Shown: positions 1 to 10,839, numbered from the stretch's first letter. The stretch: 64,000 nucleotides of DNA from Sambucus nigra (GCA_949130495.1 OX422209.1:701211257-701275256), one strand, 5' to 3'. Numbers and translations are program-made. Notes: generated from the letters alone by a model not told the origin.

Positions 1-499
1 CGATCGGTACTTAAGGTAAAAGTCCACTGTCTCCTTCCCATGGAAAAATGTGAAACCGAGGTCTACCGACCCCTTGGGCGCCGTCGATCGGTACTCTGTT
101 TTCTGGCCTCCATTGGTCCATGAAGAGGGGGAAAAGGTCCATTACGGAAACGGGCATAGCTTCTTCGTCCGAACTCCAAACGATGCACCGTTTGCGGCCA
201 CGCGATGATAACTCAACAAACTACACATCTGTGGAATTTACATGAGATTAATAAGAAATGTGAATTGACTAAAATTCCCTTGAAGTAGCGTCCGATAACG
301 GAGCTTCTTCGAAATGCAACAGATCCTCACTTTTAGTGTTCCAATACCTACAAAAGCACAATTAACCCCTGAAAAACATGTATCTATCAAAATCCAAGGT
401 TTTCTGGTTAATGAGCATAAATATAGGCATTTAGGACAGTAAAAGCGCTAGAATGCATAAAGAAATAGGGGTAAAATATGCAATTTTTGATACGAATCA
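1..499 (-). mobile_element. Partial LTR of a tRNA-Asp-primed gypsy-type family (same family as the 18.9-35.3 kb element)
   Basis: This segment is collinear with the LTR ends at 30121-30442 and 35030-35343. Shared blocks include GCACCGTT..GCCACGCGA, CCAATACCTAYAAAAG, ATTAACCCCTG and GTTAATGAGCATAAATATAGG, and both end in a GATAC..TCA terminus. The paired element further right reads on the minus strand, so this copy does too. Just inside the terminus, 500-518 read on minus is a purine tract (AAAAAATGAAGGTGG), as expected for the polypurine tract before a 3' LTR. The other LTR is not in the window and the left part is cut by the window edge. Divergence from the other copies is high, so this is an old or different subfamily. 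Confidence 0.7.
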
Positions 500-674
500 G
501 CCACCTTCATTTTTTGGGTGAGAGATTACCTCCCAAGAAACCCAGTGGTGTTTGAATGAGTCATCAGAGGTACCCCAAAAAAAATTCGAACAAATGGATT
601 TGAACTCCTTGAAGAATGTTTTGGTGGGTTAAAGAGCTACTAGCATATGAAGGCCCAAAGAGTGCAGAACTGTA
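500..674. other. Gene-free junction between LTR remnant and LINE
   Basis: After the purine tract at 500-518 this stretch has no recognisable coding sequence. It is probably leftover internal sequence of the LTR element plus the unresolved 3' end of the LINE. No poly-A/T tract marks the LINE 3' end, so that end is truncated or too decayed to place. Confidence 0.4.
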
Positions 675-678
675 TTAA

Positions 679-3003
679 TCAGTTATAACCGACCTGCTTG
701 AGAGATTGATGAGTGATTCCATAGTATATCGGAACACCCAAATACATAAGCTTAAGAGAACATTGTTTATAATTAGGTAACTGTGAAATCTTTTGACATC
801 TTTTGTTGCTACAAGTAGTAGGAAACATAATATTGCTTTTCGTCGAGTTAACTTGTTGGCCAGAACAGTTTTCATAGACTGTTATGAATTTCCTGAAAGT
901 TGTGATAGATTTGGAGTTACCATTCATAAAAAACAAAGTGTCATCTGCAAAGGAAAGCGATGAGATCAATGGGCAACCACTGGGGATTGAAAAGTGGTCA
1001 ATCAGACCATGCAGCATGAGATGATGTATGCCTCAGTTTAAAGCTTCAGCATCTATAAGAAACAAGGCAGGAGAAATCGGGTCACCTTGACGCACCCCTC
1101 TACCCGATTCAAAGTACCCACAAGCTTTGCCATTTATGATAACAGAATACCAAAAGTTTGAAAGAATCCGCCAAATCATGTCGATCCATGTTTTTGAGAA
1201 GCCAAAAGCGCAAAGCACTTTGGCTATAAACACCTAGGAAAGCCTATCATATGCTTTTTCCATATCCATCTTAATTACAACATTGGAGCCTCTAGACTTT
1301 TTGTTGAATTGAGATATCATTTTTCGGGTAAGAAAAATGTTATTTGAAATCGATCTCCCTTTAATAAAGCCTGCTTGAGAATCTGAAATAATCTTAGGAA
1401 GAAAATCACCAACATGGTTAGCTAAGATTTAAAAATGATTTTATTAGAAAAGTTACACAAGCTTATTGGCCTCAAGTCTGAACATTTTATGGGATTATTC
1501 ACTTTGGGAATAAGCACAATATTGGTAGAGGGCCAACCTTTTGGAATTTTATTACCTATAAAGAAGGATTGGATTGCACAAGTAATGTCATTAGCTATGA
1601 TATTCCAACATGTTTGATAAAAAAATCCATTAAATCCATCCAGCTCTGCAGCACTATTTTTGTCCATGGAAAAAATAGATTCCTTGATTTCCTTTTTTAT
1701 CCGGAATTTCAGATAATATATGGCTGTCCTCCGAGCTAATCATTTTAGGGATGTGCTCCAGAATAGAATTATTAATAACACACACGGAATGATCCCCAAG
1801 TAAACTTTGAAAATAGGAAACAATTTCCTTTTCCACTTCCATAGGATTAGAAATATTATCACCTTCCAAATTTTTTATTTGATGCAAAAGAAGTTTATTT
1901 TTCTTCTTTTTAACTACTGAATGGAAAAATTTTGAATTAAAATCAACTTCTTTACCCATTTCAGCCTCGCCTTTTGTTTCCAATAAATTTTTTCAATTTC
2001 GAGCTCCCTTTTGAATTTAGCTTGAGCCAAGTGCCAAGATTCCCTATTGGAAGGGCAGGGATCATTATCAAACAAAGTCTCTTTAAGAATCACATCATTT
2101 TCAGCTTTTTAAACCCTAGAGAAAATATTATTGAAAATATTTTTATTCCATTCTCTAAGAGTATTTTTCACTATTGCAAATTATGATCAAATGAAGCCAT
2201 AGGAGGTCTTGAAACATTACAGTTCGAAGATTTGATAACCGTGTCCTGAAATGAATGGTGAGTGACCCATATATTTTGAAATCTGAATGGTTTGGGAATA
2301 AGGTCATTTCTTAATGTTAGTTTAAGAACACGAGGGGCATGATCTGAATTAGTGCGATGTAAATGTTTCGCAGTTGAAGAAAAATTATTGTCAAACCACC
2401 CATCATTTCCATGTGCCCTATCAAGACGGGCCCAAATTCTAGCGACTCCATCTCTATTATTACACCAAGTGAAATTTGCACCGGAGAAAGGAAGTTCTTG
2501 AAGATTAGCATTGATCATGGTTGAGTTAAAATCTAAAATAGCTTTTCGATTAACTAGATTACCACCCATCTTCTCATCTTGTTTGGACACAATGTTGAAG
2601 TCTCCCCCAATAACCCAAGATTCAAATCCCATTAGGCCAGAGTATGAATTTCATCCTAAAGAAAAGTTCTATCATCTTTATTGCATTTAGCATACACATA
2701 AGAAACTACATAAGAAGTAGGAGAATAGGGAAGATGAATAGGGATGGTTAAAACTTGTTCCACCTCTCTAATCACATTAACAGAACAGTTTAGATTCCAC
2801 AAAATCCAAATTTTATTTGAGCTATTAGAAATGCCACCTGAAAATCCAATTCTCTTGGTAAGAGAATTGATATTTTCTTCATTAATTTTGGGTTCCTGAA
2901 TAGCTACCATGCAAGTTTTATGTTTTTTAATGATTCTGTTGAGACGTCTAACTGAGGAGGCATTACCAACTCCTCTAATGTTCCAGAAAAGTAGACTAAT
3001 CAT
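679..3003 (-). pseudogene. LINE ORF2 (endonuclease + reverse transcriptase), broken
   Basis: The start ATG at 3003 overlaps the ORF1 stop and gives MISLLFWNIRGVG, the usual beginning of a plant L1 ORF2. Endonuclease motifs follow in order: AIQEPKI (about residue 38), GGDFN near 2610, NFTWCN near 2465 and SDHAP near 2340. The reverse transcriptase shows VLIPKV..CSDLRPISLCN (1430-1560), GVRQGDPISPALF near 1090 and the catalytic FADD box near 945, with both aspartates kept. The frame is split into at least five pieces by stops and shifts (for example near 2640, 2170, 1660 and 1240). Function in intact relatives is target-primed reverse transcription. This copy is a fossil. Confidence 0.88.
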
Positions 3004-4578
3004 TAAAATTAGTTTGAGAATAAGCTTGAGAGAATTTAGTAGCATACCTTATTTGAATAGAGCACACTGAAGTTCTTTTGGCTTGCATTTTCTTTTTTCT
3101 CTTTTTCGCCTTTTTTGGGGACTCCACAACAGCTGCTGTTGAGACGATAGGATTTTTGCTCAACCAAGAGTATTTATTTTGTAGTTGCATGGAAAAGTCT
3201 CGAGATTCCTCAATAGAGAATGCTAGATTATAAAATTTAACTACGTCATCCGTTGTTTTCCAGGCCGGAAGTAAACATTGATAGAGCTGTTTGGAAGGTG
3301 GTGAGAAAAGAGCAGCATCTGATTTAGCAGAATATAAAAGAGATGGTGTATCAGCACACTGAATTTCTCCATCTTCTAGATCATATTCCTCCAAAGCTGT
3401 AAATGAATTATGAATTGGTATGTCATCATCAGAGCCATGCGTGGAAACTTCTTCCTCAAATATTGGAAAAGACGAGGCAACTTTTTTCCCGGCATAGATA
3501 AGACTTTCGATTTAAGAGGTTGAAGCAAGACCATGTGGAGTGATTTCTTGGACTCTGAAATGTGCTCCTAGTGAATTGGACGAGTTCTTTAAAGTTGTTT
3601 GACGCGGGATCGTTTGGTTATTCTCATTTTTCGAATCCTCCTTAACAATAGGAGTTTTAGCCACTGGAACTTCCTTAAAACTAACGCCAGGTTGAGAATT
3701 CCGTTTCTTTTGCCAAGTAAATACCACTTTTGTTGACTTTGACTGATCAGATACTAGATGACCTGATTTCTTATCGACCGGTATCTGTTGTTGAACAAGA
3801 TGATCACCTGAAATAGGAACATAAATTTTAGAGTTTGTCTCCAACCCTAAAATAACATTTGCACAGTCATCTGAAGAGTGACCCTCTTTCACACAAATGC
3901 CACAGAATTTAGGCAAATTCTCGTACATGATTTTCTCCCAAAAGCCTTTGATCCCATTGACTATACACTGAGGAAGATGTTTTAAAACATTTACCTCTAT
4001 ACAGATGCGTGCTTGACTAGGCCTTGTAACGTTAGTGGTTGATTCATCCATTCTGAATGGATTACCAATTCTCTGGCAGATGGCAAATAGAGCATTTTTA
4101 TCAAATAAATGAACTGACAAGTGTGGCAAGTTAACCCATACTCGAAAAATGGGACAGTCATAACCGTGTGTAAAATCTGGAGTTCATTTCATAACTTTCA
4201 TGGGAGCTTTAAAATGTAGAGTTGATCTCTGAGCCTTAGACGCATAAAATCTTCTTCACAAAATAACTTAATTAAAATGTGATGATCATGCAATAATCCA
4301 ATAGAGAAAGAAGCTTTTAAAGAGAATCCATGGAATGCCTTACGAATAGTTTCCATTGCAGGGCGACCCAGTGTAAAATGACCAACCAATGAGAATTTGT
4401 AAGGAGAGGACAAGCAAGCAGTCTCCTCTACTGAGAACTCTACAGCAGGTTCTAACTTATACAAGGCGTCTGATTAGCTGGAAATGGCTACATGAGTTAT
4501 TGAATCAGATATGATAGAAGGAAAGCTTTTGGCCAAGTTACGATCTAAATCAGGTGGTTTAGGTGAATTTTCAGCCAT
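2996..4578 (-). pseudogene. LINE ORF1 (gag-like nucleic-acid-binding protein), broken
   Basis: I chose the ATG at 4578 (MAENSPKPPDLDR) because it follows the leader and opens the frame of the next segment. An in-frame TAA interrupts about 35 codons in, then 4198-4464 continues with a DUF4283-like domain (FSLVGHFTLGRPAMETIRKA). A frameshift near 4200 and a TGA replacing an expected Trp lead into 3512-4129. That part holds WVNLPHLSVHLF, then a zinc knuckle CGICVKEGHSSDDC. A TAA at 3509-3511 separates the tail, which stays in the same frame to 2996 and has an acidic DLEDGE motif and a Lys-rich stretch (PKKAKKRKKK) that could be a nuclear localisation or RNA-binding signal. In intact plant LINEs this protein coats the element RNA. 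This copy cannot make a full product. Confidence 0.85.
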
Positions 4579-4601
4579 AAGGTGACGCTGGTGAAGAAAT
4601 C

Positions 4602-4602
<1 letters not shown>

Positions 4603-4634
<32 letters not shown>
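4603..4634. repeat. (GA)n microsatellite at the LINE 5' end
   Basis: About 16 GA dinucleotides lie 25 bp upstream of the LINE ORF1 start (CT-rich on the sense strand). They mark the LINE 5' leader or the junction with its flank. Confidence 0.95.
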
Positions 4635-4637
<3 letters not shown>

Positions 4638-4833
4638 GTGTTCTATTCCCACACATGGTCTAATATACTATATAAATACGATTGGTTCATTCATCTTATT
4701 GAGAGTGTACTGTACTATATAAAACCATTGTCCTATTGTTCCTAACTTTCTTAGCAGTGGATTCTTAGAGATATAATGTTAGCATCTTAAAGTATAGATC
4801 TTTTGTTATAACTCTTTTTTGCTATTTTTACAG

Positions 4834-5304
4834 GTCTTTGACATGGGATTTCCTTGCGTTGCTCAAATATTTTGTAATTTAAACCGATTGGAGTTGGACA
4901 TAAATTGTTGCGATTGGCCTGTGCTGCGATGCTTTCTCGAAACTCAAATAAGCTACAACATATCGTCTGTGATAAGGTACATTGAGATGGAAATATAGTA
5001 TGTCATTAAAATGTTTTTACTTATTTTTCTACTCTTTAAAGAACATTTGCTTCCATTGTCAATAGGTGTTCAATGCATGTGGAAGTAATATACCGTGGAG
5101 AGATCCGGAGCACATACCTAAATATTTTTTGTTGTGCTTGAAAATATTCCGGATTATTTATTCATGTTGTTGCACTAATGAATTTGACATGGTAAGATAT
5201 GTTCTGAAGAATGCACAAGTTCTAGAGACAATGACAATACTACAATCAAGTTATGATAATAGTTGTGCTAAAGACCAAAGGATTGATGTTCTCAATATAT
5301 TCTG
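4834..5304 (+). pseudogene. Captured fragment of an F-box/LRR/FBD gene
   Basis: After a TTTTTACAG acceptor, 4834-4976 reads as a leucine-rich FBD-type segment (NLNRLELDINCCDWPVLRCF). An intron-like gap follows. Then 5066-5304 reads the typical FBD core: W-R-D-P-E-H-I-P, a Leu-rich LKIFRI strand and FDMVRYVLKNAQVLETMTI. FBD domains sit at the C-terminus of F-box proteins that act as SCF ubiquitin-ligase adaptors. The F-box itself is absent and the splice phases do not join cleanly, so this is a fragment. A 45-bp piece (5202-5246) is repeated 98 bp downstream from 5300. Confidence 0.72.
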
Positions 5305-5345
5305 AAGAATGCACAAGTTCTAGAGACAATGATAATGACGATACT
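5202..5345 (+). repeat. 98-bp-offset tandem duplication inside the FBD fragment
   Basis: The string TTCTGAAGAATGCACAAG and what follows occurs at 5202 and again at 5300, with near-identity for about 45 bp. The second copy lies past the stop and has no reading frame of its own. Confidence 0.85.
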
Positions 5346-5412
5346 ACAATTAGTCCATGAATTGGCTTCAAAACATAGATCCACTGGATAAGGTTCTACA
5401 AATAAATTTCAG

Positions 5413-5640
5413 GAGAAAAATAATGACTATGAGATAGGGCCACTGGCTGTGGTTGAGAGATTTGAAGATACTCCTGTAGAAAATTTGCTGGAAATTGATT
5501 ATATAATAGGAGTTGACTTACTAGAATTGAATGATCTTGTTGATCCATAATCACCTTCTTCAAGTTCAGACAATTCAAGTTTCTTAACCTCACCATCAGA
5601 TGAATGTTTTGATTCACTAGCCTTAGTTACTTTCTGTTAG
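5413..5640 (+). pseudogene. Captured terminal exon, possibly the acidic tail of a NAC-type transcription factor
   Basis: A TTTCAG acceptor at 5412 opens a single frame of exactly 76 codons ending in TAG at 5640, broken by one internal TAA. The product is acidic and ends with a Ser-rich stretch (SPSSSSDNSSFLTSPSDE, then CFDSLAL), resembling the C-terminal activation tails of some NAC factors. No DNA-binding domain is present, so the identity is tentative. It sits between the FBD and filament-protein fragments on the same strand. Confidence 0.4.
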
Positions 5641-5778
5641 TTTTTTAGAACCTAAATTTATGTCCCTATCTCCATATTTTTGGGTATTTGTTTAATGTTT
5701 ATCTAATTTTGTTCAACGGGAGTAATAATTTTTGGGTGCATAGAATTTTTGGCTTTTCGTTTTCCTCCGTGCCTTTAG

Positions 5779-6012
5779 GAGTGTTTGAGACAACTTCTTC
5801 AGGAAAGAGAAGAGCAAGACTGTAAGATCCATGAAGCTGTTGCCAAGAAAGGTCTTGAATGGGAGTCTACAAAATCTGAACTCGAGAAACAACTTGAAGC
5901 TGCTAAAGCTACAAACTGTCACCCCAAGCTTGAAGCTACAGAGAGAGAGAACTCAGTCCTAAAACTCGAATTCTCTTCTAGAGTCGAGGAACTAAAAGTT
6001 AGGATAACTTAA
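5779..6012 (+). pseudogene. Captured exon of a filament-like plant protein (FPP), coiled coil
   Basis: After a TTTAG acceptor the frame reads ECLRQLLQEREEQD, then KIHEAVAKKGLEWESTKSEL, then LEATERENSVLKLEFSSRVE, and ends at TAA 6012. The ECMRQLRQ-like opening followed by EEQ..KIHEAV and the W-E-S-K-x-E-L-E heptads match the N-terminal half of FPP long coiled-coil proteins. These are cytoskeleton- or vesicle-associated in plants. Only about 78 codons of an expected 600-1000 are present. The stop falls just after the last coil segment, probably in intron sequence. Confidence 0.6.
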
Positions 6013-6328
6013 TCCATCCACTTTTTCAGATAAATGCTTGATTAAACAGTGAAACCAACAAAAAATATTGGAAAATCATGTTTGAGCACAAGTTTGATGC
6101 TAAATATTATTTGAGCATAGTGAAACCAGACTATGTTGTTGTGTAAATATTGATTTCATTGATCTGTTTTTAGCTTTAACGTTTAAAGTTTATAGATACC
6201 AGATAATTTTTGTAATATAACAGTATACATTGTTTGATTTGGTTAAGTGAGGGACTGCAACTTAAGACAAAAAGACTTGGACTACACTAACATATGCAAA
6301 TTTAATCACAAGGGTATTGTATGAACAG

Positions 6329-6624
6329 GGCAGCGTTTATATGGGACTATTGGGAGTCCATTCTATATAGGTCCAGAGGTGCTGGCAGGAAGTTATAATC
6401 ATGTTACTGATGTGTGGAGTGCTGGGGTTATTCTCTACATTCTTCTCAACGGAGTACCTCCTTTTGGGGAAAGACCAAATCTAAGATCTTCGATGATGTT
6501 AGAGCTGCAGATCGTCAGTTCCCTACTGATTGATGGGACCACATATCAACATCTGCCAAGGACTTGATCACTGGAATGCTTTGTGTTGATCCTTCGAAAA
6601 GGCTCACCGCTAATGATGTTTTAG
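6329..6624 (+). pseudogene. Captured exon of a PEPKR1-like (CDPK/CRK group) Ser/Thr kinase
   Basis: Between an ACAG acceptor (6328) and a GTAAGT donor (6625) the exon encodes kinase subdomains [20 protein letters not shown] (APE loop, Ala changed to Gly), [19 protein letters not shown], then in a shifted frame [18 protein letters not shown], a stop where the family has Pro/Trp context, [18 protein letters not shown] and TANDVL. This order and wording best match PEP carboxylase-related kinase 1. The catalytic lobe with the HRD and DFG motifs is absent. One frameshift (near 6462) and one stop show it is not functional. Confidence 0.75.
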
Positions 6625-8139
6625 GTAAGTTTGATTGCATCTATGTTTATTACGTTCTCTGGCCTTAAGTTTCTAATCCCTGATTTGGATGCTCAAAAGT
6701 GTAATTTGGTGTTTTCGACGTAAGTTGTTTTAATATCATAAAGCTTTAGTAGTTGTATTTTAAATATCCAATCCCGATTCCTCTCGGACAAAATTGTCTT
6801 TAAGACATTACTTGCTTCTGTGAAATCTCACAAAACTGAAGTCCATATGAACAACAACTGAAATCTTACTATTCTGCAGTGCATGTGACATTTTTTTTAA
6901 AGAGTGTAGAATAATGTGAAAGACCATAAATTGGACATTGACACACTTAACTTCTCAATTTTTGTGTTTGATATGATAATATCTACGTTTTATCCTTATC
7001 TAAACTAATTTCATATTCCACTGATTAATTTCTATTCGCAAGTATTTAATTTGATGTTTTTCATTTTTTAGAAGTGCTGGTCAATTTTTATCTCCACCTT
7101 TGTTTGTTTAAACCTCTACTCCATATTTGACAGTGCCGATATAATTTTTCTCTGCCTTCCCCCTTAAATAATTAAGGTATTATGCATTAATTGAAAATTA
7201 CAGTGTATGTACTACGTGAAACTCTTTCATTCTACTATTTGGGTGAGTAAATTATGCTAGTAGAACAATTTTGGTGTCTCTTAGATTGCCCAATTCAAAT
7301 TATAATGGCCCTATGCTATAGTTGTATATGATAACAGTATTTCTCTATATTTTTTTCATTGATAACACATTTATAAGGAACAAGTTCTGAACTTGACTTT
7401 TATAATGTTTTGCATGTTGTGTTTATAAATTTAAATTCAAGATGAATATCAATTTATTTCTTCCCTTTTCTTTAATGTCATTTTTAGATTTATTCCCAAA
7501 TAGCTCTGTTTCGATTACTTGAATTTTATACCACAGTGACAGTTTTGTTCAAGTGTCTATACAAGATGAGTTGTCATCGTTATCTTCTATATTCAATGTG
7601 CAACATACGTCTGTGTTATCACTTCAGTTATGAATTTGAACTATGATCTTGGCGTAATGTGCATATCTATAATATATAATTTATTTTAGGATTATTTTTA
7701 ATTCTTTTATGTTTGGAATCCCTGCATTTTATTTTTATGTTGAGAGGATAAACCGTTAAAATCTATGCATTTTTATTTAAAGTTTGTTGAATGTTAATTG
7801 TGTCGGTGGTTATTTGACAGTGAAGCTTAACACACTGATTGAACTTCATCAAAATTTTTGGCACAATCACCCTCATGATGCCAGAAAGTCTGTGAATCAA
7901 AACTTGTAGAAAATGAATTCAATTCTTCTAATGAGGTTAGTTACTTCATTTCATTCTTTATTGGGATGATGACATGAAGGCTTGGTGTTATTCTCCATTC
8001 TTAATTATTTTACTTCAGTTGTGGTTCTATTTTGAAATTATAAGACATTAGAACTAATGATTATATTGTTCTCCATTTGTGTTTGTGTTCATATGATTTG
8101 TTTCATTTCACATAAAATGACTCGGAGCTGTCGGGATCA
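6625..8139. other. Gene-free AT-rich stretch inside the Helitron, intron-like
   Basis: This begins with the kinase-fragment intron donor. It is AT-rich and has no long frame. A segment at about 7820-7937 is flanked by a TTGACAG acceptor-like and a GAGGTTAGT donor-like site and could be another small captured exon, but it has an internal stop and I do not recognise it. Confidence 0.4.
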
Positions 8140-8322
8140 TCATTGGTAGGCAACTTCTATAAGTTGTGACACAGAGTCATGCTTCTTAGGCAATGAATGA
8201 AGTGCAACTCTTCGACATTCTTGGTTGATTCTTTGAAAGGCGTCGATGTAGTTATCATACCTGCTGGTGTTCCGAGAAAGCCCAGTATGCCGTGATGACC
8301 ACTTCAACATCAACGCGAGCAT
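8140..8322 (-). pseudogene. Exon-like fragment on the minus strand, not recognised
   Basis: This island is richer in GC than its AT-rich surroundings. It reads 60 codons on the minus strand with a basic start (KWSSRHTGLSRNTSRYDNY) and a helical part (AFQRINQECRRVALHSLP). I do not recognise it securely. The composition recalls the region after the SWIM finger of FAR1-related proteins, but no diagnostic motif is present. It lies opposite in strand to the other captured fragments. Confidence 0.25.
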
Positions 8323-9590
8323 AGTGAAGAACTTGGTAGGGGTTGTTGCTGATAATTGTTCAACATTAGAAAATTGAATGGTGGAATTGATATACTGGTG
8401 TTTTAGAGAATATAGTGCTTAATATAACTGATGCTGCCCATGTGGGCTATTGTAGCACAAAAATATTTGGATGACTTGGATCGTCTCTATTTTGATGAAA
8501 TGAAATGAATTTTCTCATGTGAATTGTGATAGAAAAATGGAGAACAAGTCTGTCTGCATTTAATTCAGTTATGGTTCTATTTATTTTGTATATTTTTTCT
8601 TTATATACTTTGTTCTAGGCTCAGTTATTGTCAGGTGGTTATAACTATTCGTCTTAGTTTTTCCTGAGGTGTATTGAGTGGACCATCAAATCTGCTCAAT
8701 TTGCTCCTCTTCTAATTGAAACTTTGAATGACCAAAATTAAATGCACAGACTTACTCAGCGGCCCCTTTTAGAAATACGATGTATTGGGTTTACATAGTC
8801 AAATGAAACTCATATTGTTGTATGATTTGGTGTCTTAGTTCGCATATTTTCTTTTCTCTAGAATTCTTTCTTCCAGCTTTTTTTGCTACTCACATTTTTG
8901 AACATGTCTACTTCCCTTCACCGCATTATATGTATTTTTATGCGAGGAAGTCATCATTTAAGAAAACTTTATGAGTTTTTTTTCTCTCTACAAAAAAAGG
9001 TGGTGGTTACCGAATTATTGAATACACTAATGTTTAATAATGTGGTTCAATGTTATTGAATAAACTAAGATCTATCATTATACTTTTGTTATAGATTCAA
9101 TATTGAATACACCAACATGAGTCTAATATACAAGTTTTATTTAATACTTGCATGTAGTACATAAGACACATAAAATTTATATCTTACTGTATTAAATTTA
9201 TAATTTTAGTGCCGTTAGGCACATGTATATCTGATACTATTTTAATCATAATGGTTATTAACGACTGAAGCAGGTCAACACAAACATTATCCGTTATGAT
9301 TTGAAATTAATTTTTATTTTGTTTGGTGTTGATATGATTTGAAATTATTAAGAGTCCTCACATTAGCTTATAACTTCGTGTCAATTCATATCATGTTATC
9401 GTGTGTGTCATATTTTTTAAGACATAACCGCTATTGTGAAATATTAGGCACCTTTTTACAACCCTGCAATCGACTAGCCTTACCCTCATATATGGAGAAG
9501 TCGCTCTCATATTTCGAACCTGAGGCCAACCGTAGCTTGGGGTGAGCTCTTGCTATCGCACTAAGGCACAACTTTATACTTTTCAAAATT
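8323..9590. other. Gene-free right part of the Helitron
   Basis: AT-rich sequence with no supportable gene. A small stretch at about 9455-9570 is more GC-balanced, but its open frames on both strands are short and unrecognised. Confidence 0.4.
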
Positions 9591-9593
9591 TTA

Positions 9594-9623
9594 TGCGTTC
9601 CTTTACGCACGGGCATACACTAG
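9594..9623 (+). other. Helitron 3' terminal hairpin and CTAG end
   Basis: A five-base-pair stem TGCGT/ACGCA with a 6-nt loop lies 10 nt before CTAG; the next base is T. Hairpin plus CTRR at this spacing is the Helitron termination signal. Confidence 0.6.
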
Positions 9624-9625
9624 TG

Positions 9626-9635
<10 letters not shown>

Positions 9636-9667
<32 letters not shown>

Positions 9668-9753
9668 ATTTGTACATATTTATTATTTTTATTATTAATG
9701 TGTTTTATGTAAGTGCATGTGTCGTTTCATTATATACATGTGTTATAGTATGT

Positions 9754-9807
<54 letters not shown>

Positions 9808-10005
9808 GTGTTGTTTTATATGTGTTTATTTACTATATATGCGTGTCATTTTACTATCTATTTGTATGTGTGTGTGTGTGTGTGTTATTGTGTGTATGTG
9901 TGTGTTATTTGTACATACTTATTATTTTTATTGTTAATGTATTTTATGTAAGTGCATGTGTCGTTTCGTTATATATATGTGTTATAGTATGTGTATTTTT
10001 GCTTG

Positions 10006-10075
<70 letters not shown>

Positions 10076-10140
10076 GTGTTGTTTTATATGTGTTTATTTA
10101 CTATTTATGTGTCATTTTACTGTATATTTGTAAGCATGTA
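9636..10140. repeat. Microsatellite block: (GT)n and (TTA)n, with an approx. 243-bp tandem duplication
   Basis: (GT)n at 9636-9664, (TTA)n at about 9758-9805, (GT)n at about 9868-9885 and (TTA)n at about 10009-10072. The non-repeat parts (TTTGTACATA..TTATTATTTTTATT, then TTTTATGTAAGTGCATGTGTCGTTTC) occur twice, about 243 bp apart, so the whole compound microsatellite was duplicated. The long cysteine/valine- and tyrosine-rich frames here are artefacts of the repeats. Confidence 0.9.
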
Positions 10141-10285
10141 TTTATATAATATTTTTTGGAGGGGCTATTCCCATGCCCCTTTTAGCTTTCCCTGCATTTT
10201 TTATTGTTTCAAGAAAAAAAATACCCTCATTTTTTCTTTTTTCCAAGCCATCACTTTTTTAACTCATTTCGTTTTTTTAAGTTTT

Positions 10286-10483
10286 TGTTATAAAATGTTT
10301 ATTTAAAGCGGATGTCCATTTGTATTCTAGTCCAATGGTATTCCACAATTATTAAGATGTACATTAGATTACCTTATTGTGTACTATAAATATTATTCAT
10401 GCCTCTTTAGTATTGACAAATCAATGAAATGAAAAACTCACTCCCTCTATATTTCCTCTCTCCGTCCCTTTTATTTTATAACA
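10286..10483 (+). repeat. 5' LTR of the copia element
   Basis: It runs from TGTTATAAAATG to TTTTATAACA, so the termini are TG..CA with inverted ends. It shares most positions with 16032-16228, including TCTAGT(C/A)CAATGGTATTCC, CTTTAGTATTGACA and ATCAATGAAATGAAA. Confidence 0.9.
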
Positions 10484-10500
10484 CGTTATCAGCACGAGAG
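10484..10500 (+). other. Primer-binding site of the copia element
   Basis: CGTTATCAGCACGAG follows the LTR end directly. This string is the usual PBS of this copia group. Confidence 0.75.
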
Positions 10501-10839
10501 CTCAAAATTTGTTGTTTAATGAAAATACAAGGGACATGAAGAACTTGATCTCTCATTTATACAGCATGACTTGAATGTTCATATGGCTGATTCCGTGATA
10601 ATCTATTATAAATATGGAGGAGCAAGATGTGGCTTTATGTGAACATCAATGAGTAAGTTTCAACACTCAAAGGTATTTACATGTGCTTATACTTTTAATT
10701 ATTTTTATATTGATCCCATAATTTTAGTTATTCATAAAGTTTTTACATATTCACATTTTGAATATTTAATCATGAAAAATTGCTATGTCCCGCCTAAATT
10801 TTTTGTGTAAAAAAAAGTGAAGATTGGAACCTGACATTT

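Larger units (their letters stand above)
675..4640 (-). mobile_element. Decayed L1-type LINE (non-LTR retrotransposon), minus strand
   Basis: Reading on the minus strand, the element has a GA/CT-rich leader (4603-4634), ORF1 (4578-2996) with a DUF4283-like start and a CCHC knuckle, and ORF2 (from 3003) with an apurinic endonuclease followed by a reverse transcriptase. This is the order of plant L1 elements. ORF1 and ORF2 overlap in the string ATGATTAG (ORF2 start inside the ORF1 end). Both frames carry stops and frameshifts, so the copy is dead. The part after the RT palm (thumb, any RNase H, 3' UTR, poly-A) is missing or unreadable below about 675. Confidence 0.88.
4659..9623 (+). mobile_element. 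Putative non-autonomous Helitron carrying captured gene fragments
   Basis: The 3' end has the Helitron signature: a short hairpin (TGCGT 9594-9598, loop, ACGCA 9605-9609), then 10 nt, then CTAG at 9620-9623 followed by T. The proposed 5' end is TCTAATATACTATATAAA at 4659, which resembles the TC-starting AT-rich ends of plant Helitrons. A second similar string (TACTGTACTATATAAAACC, near 4707) leaves the exact 5' base open, and the base before 4659 is G instead of the expected A. Between the ends lie exon fragments of unrelated host genes in close order with introns kept, which is the hallmark of Helitron gene capture. No Rep/helicase coding is present, so it would need help in trans. Pack-MULE capture is the main alternative, but no long terminal inverted repeats are visible. 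Confidence 0.6.

Noticed and set aside
9637..10133. Cysteine/valine-, isoleucine- and tyrosine-rich frames
   Set aside because: Direct translation of (GT)n and (TTA)n microsatellites.
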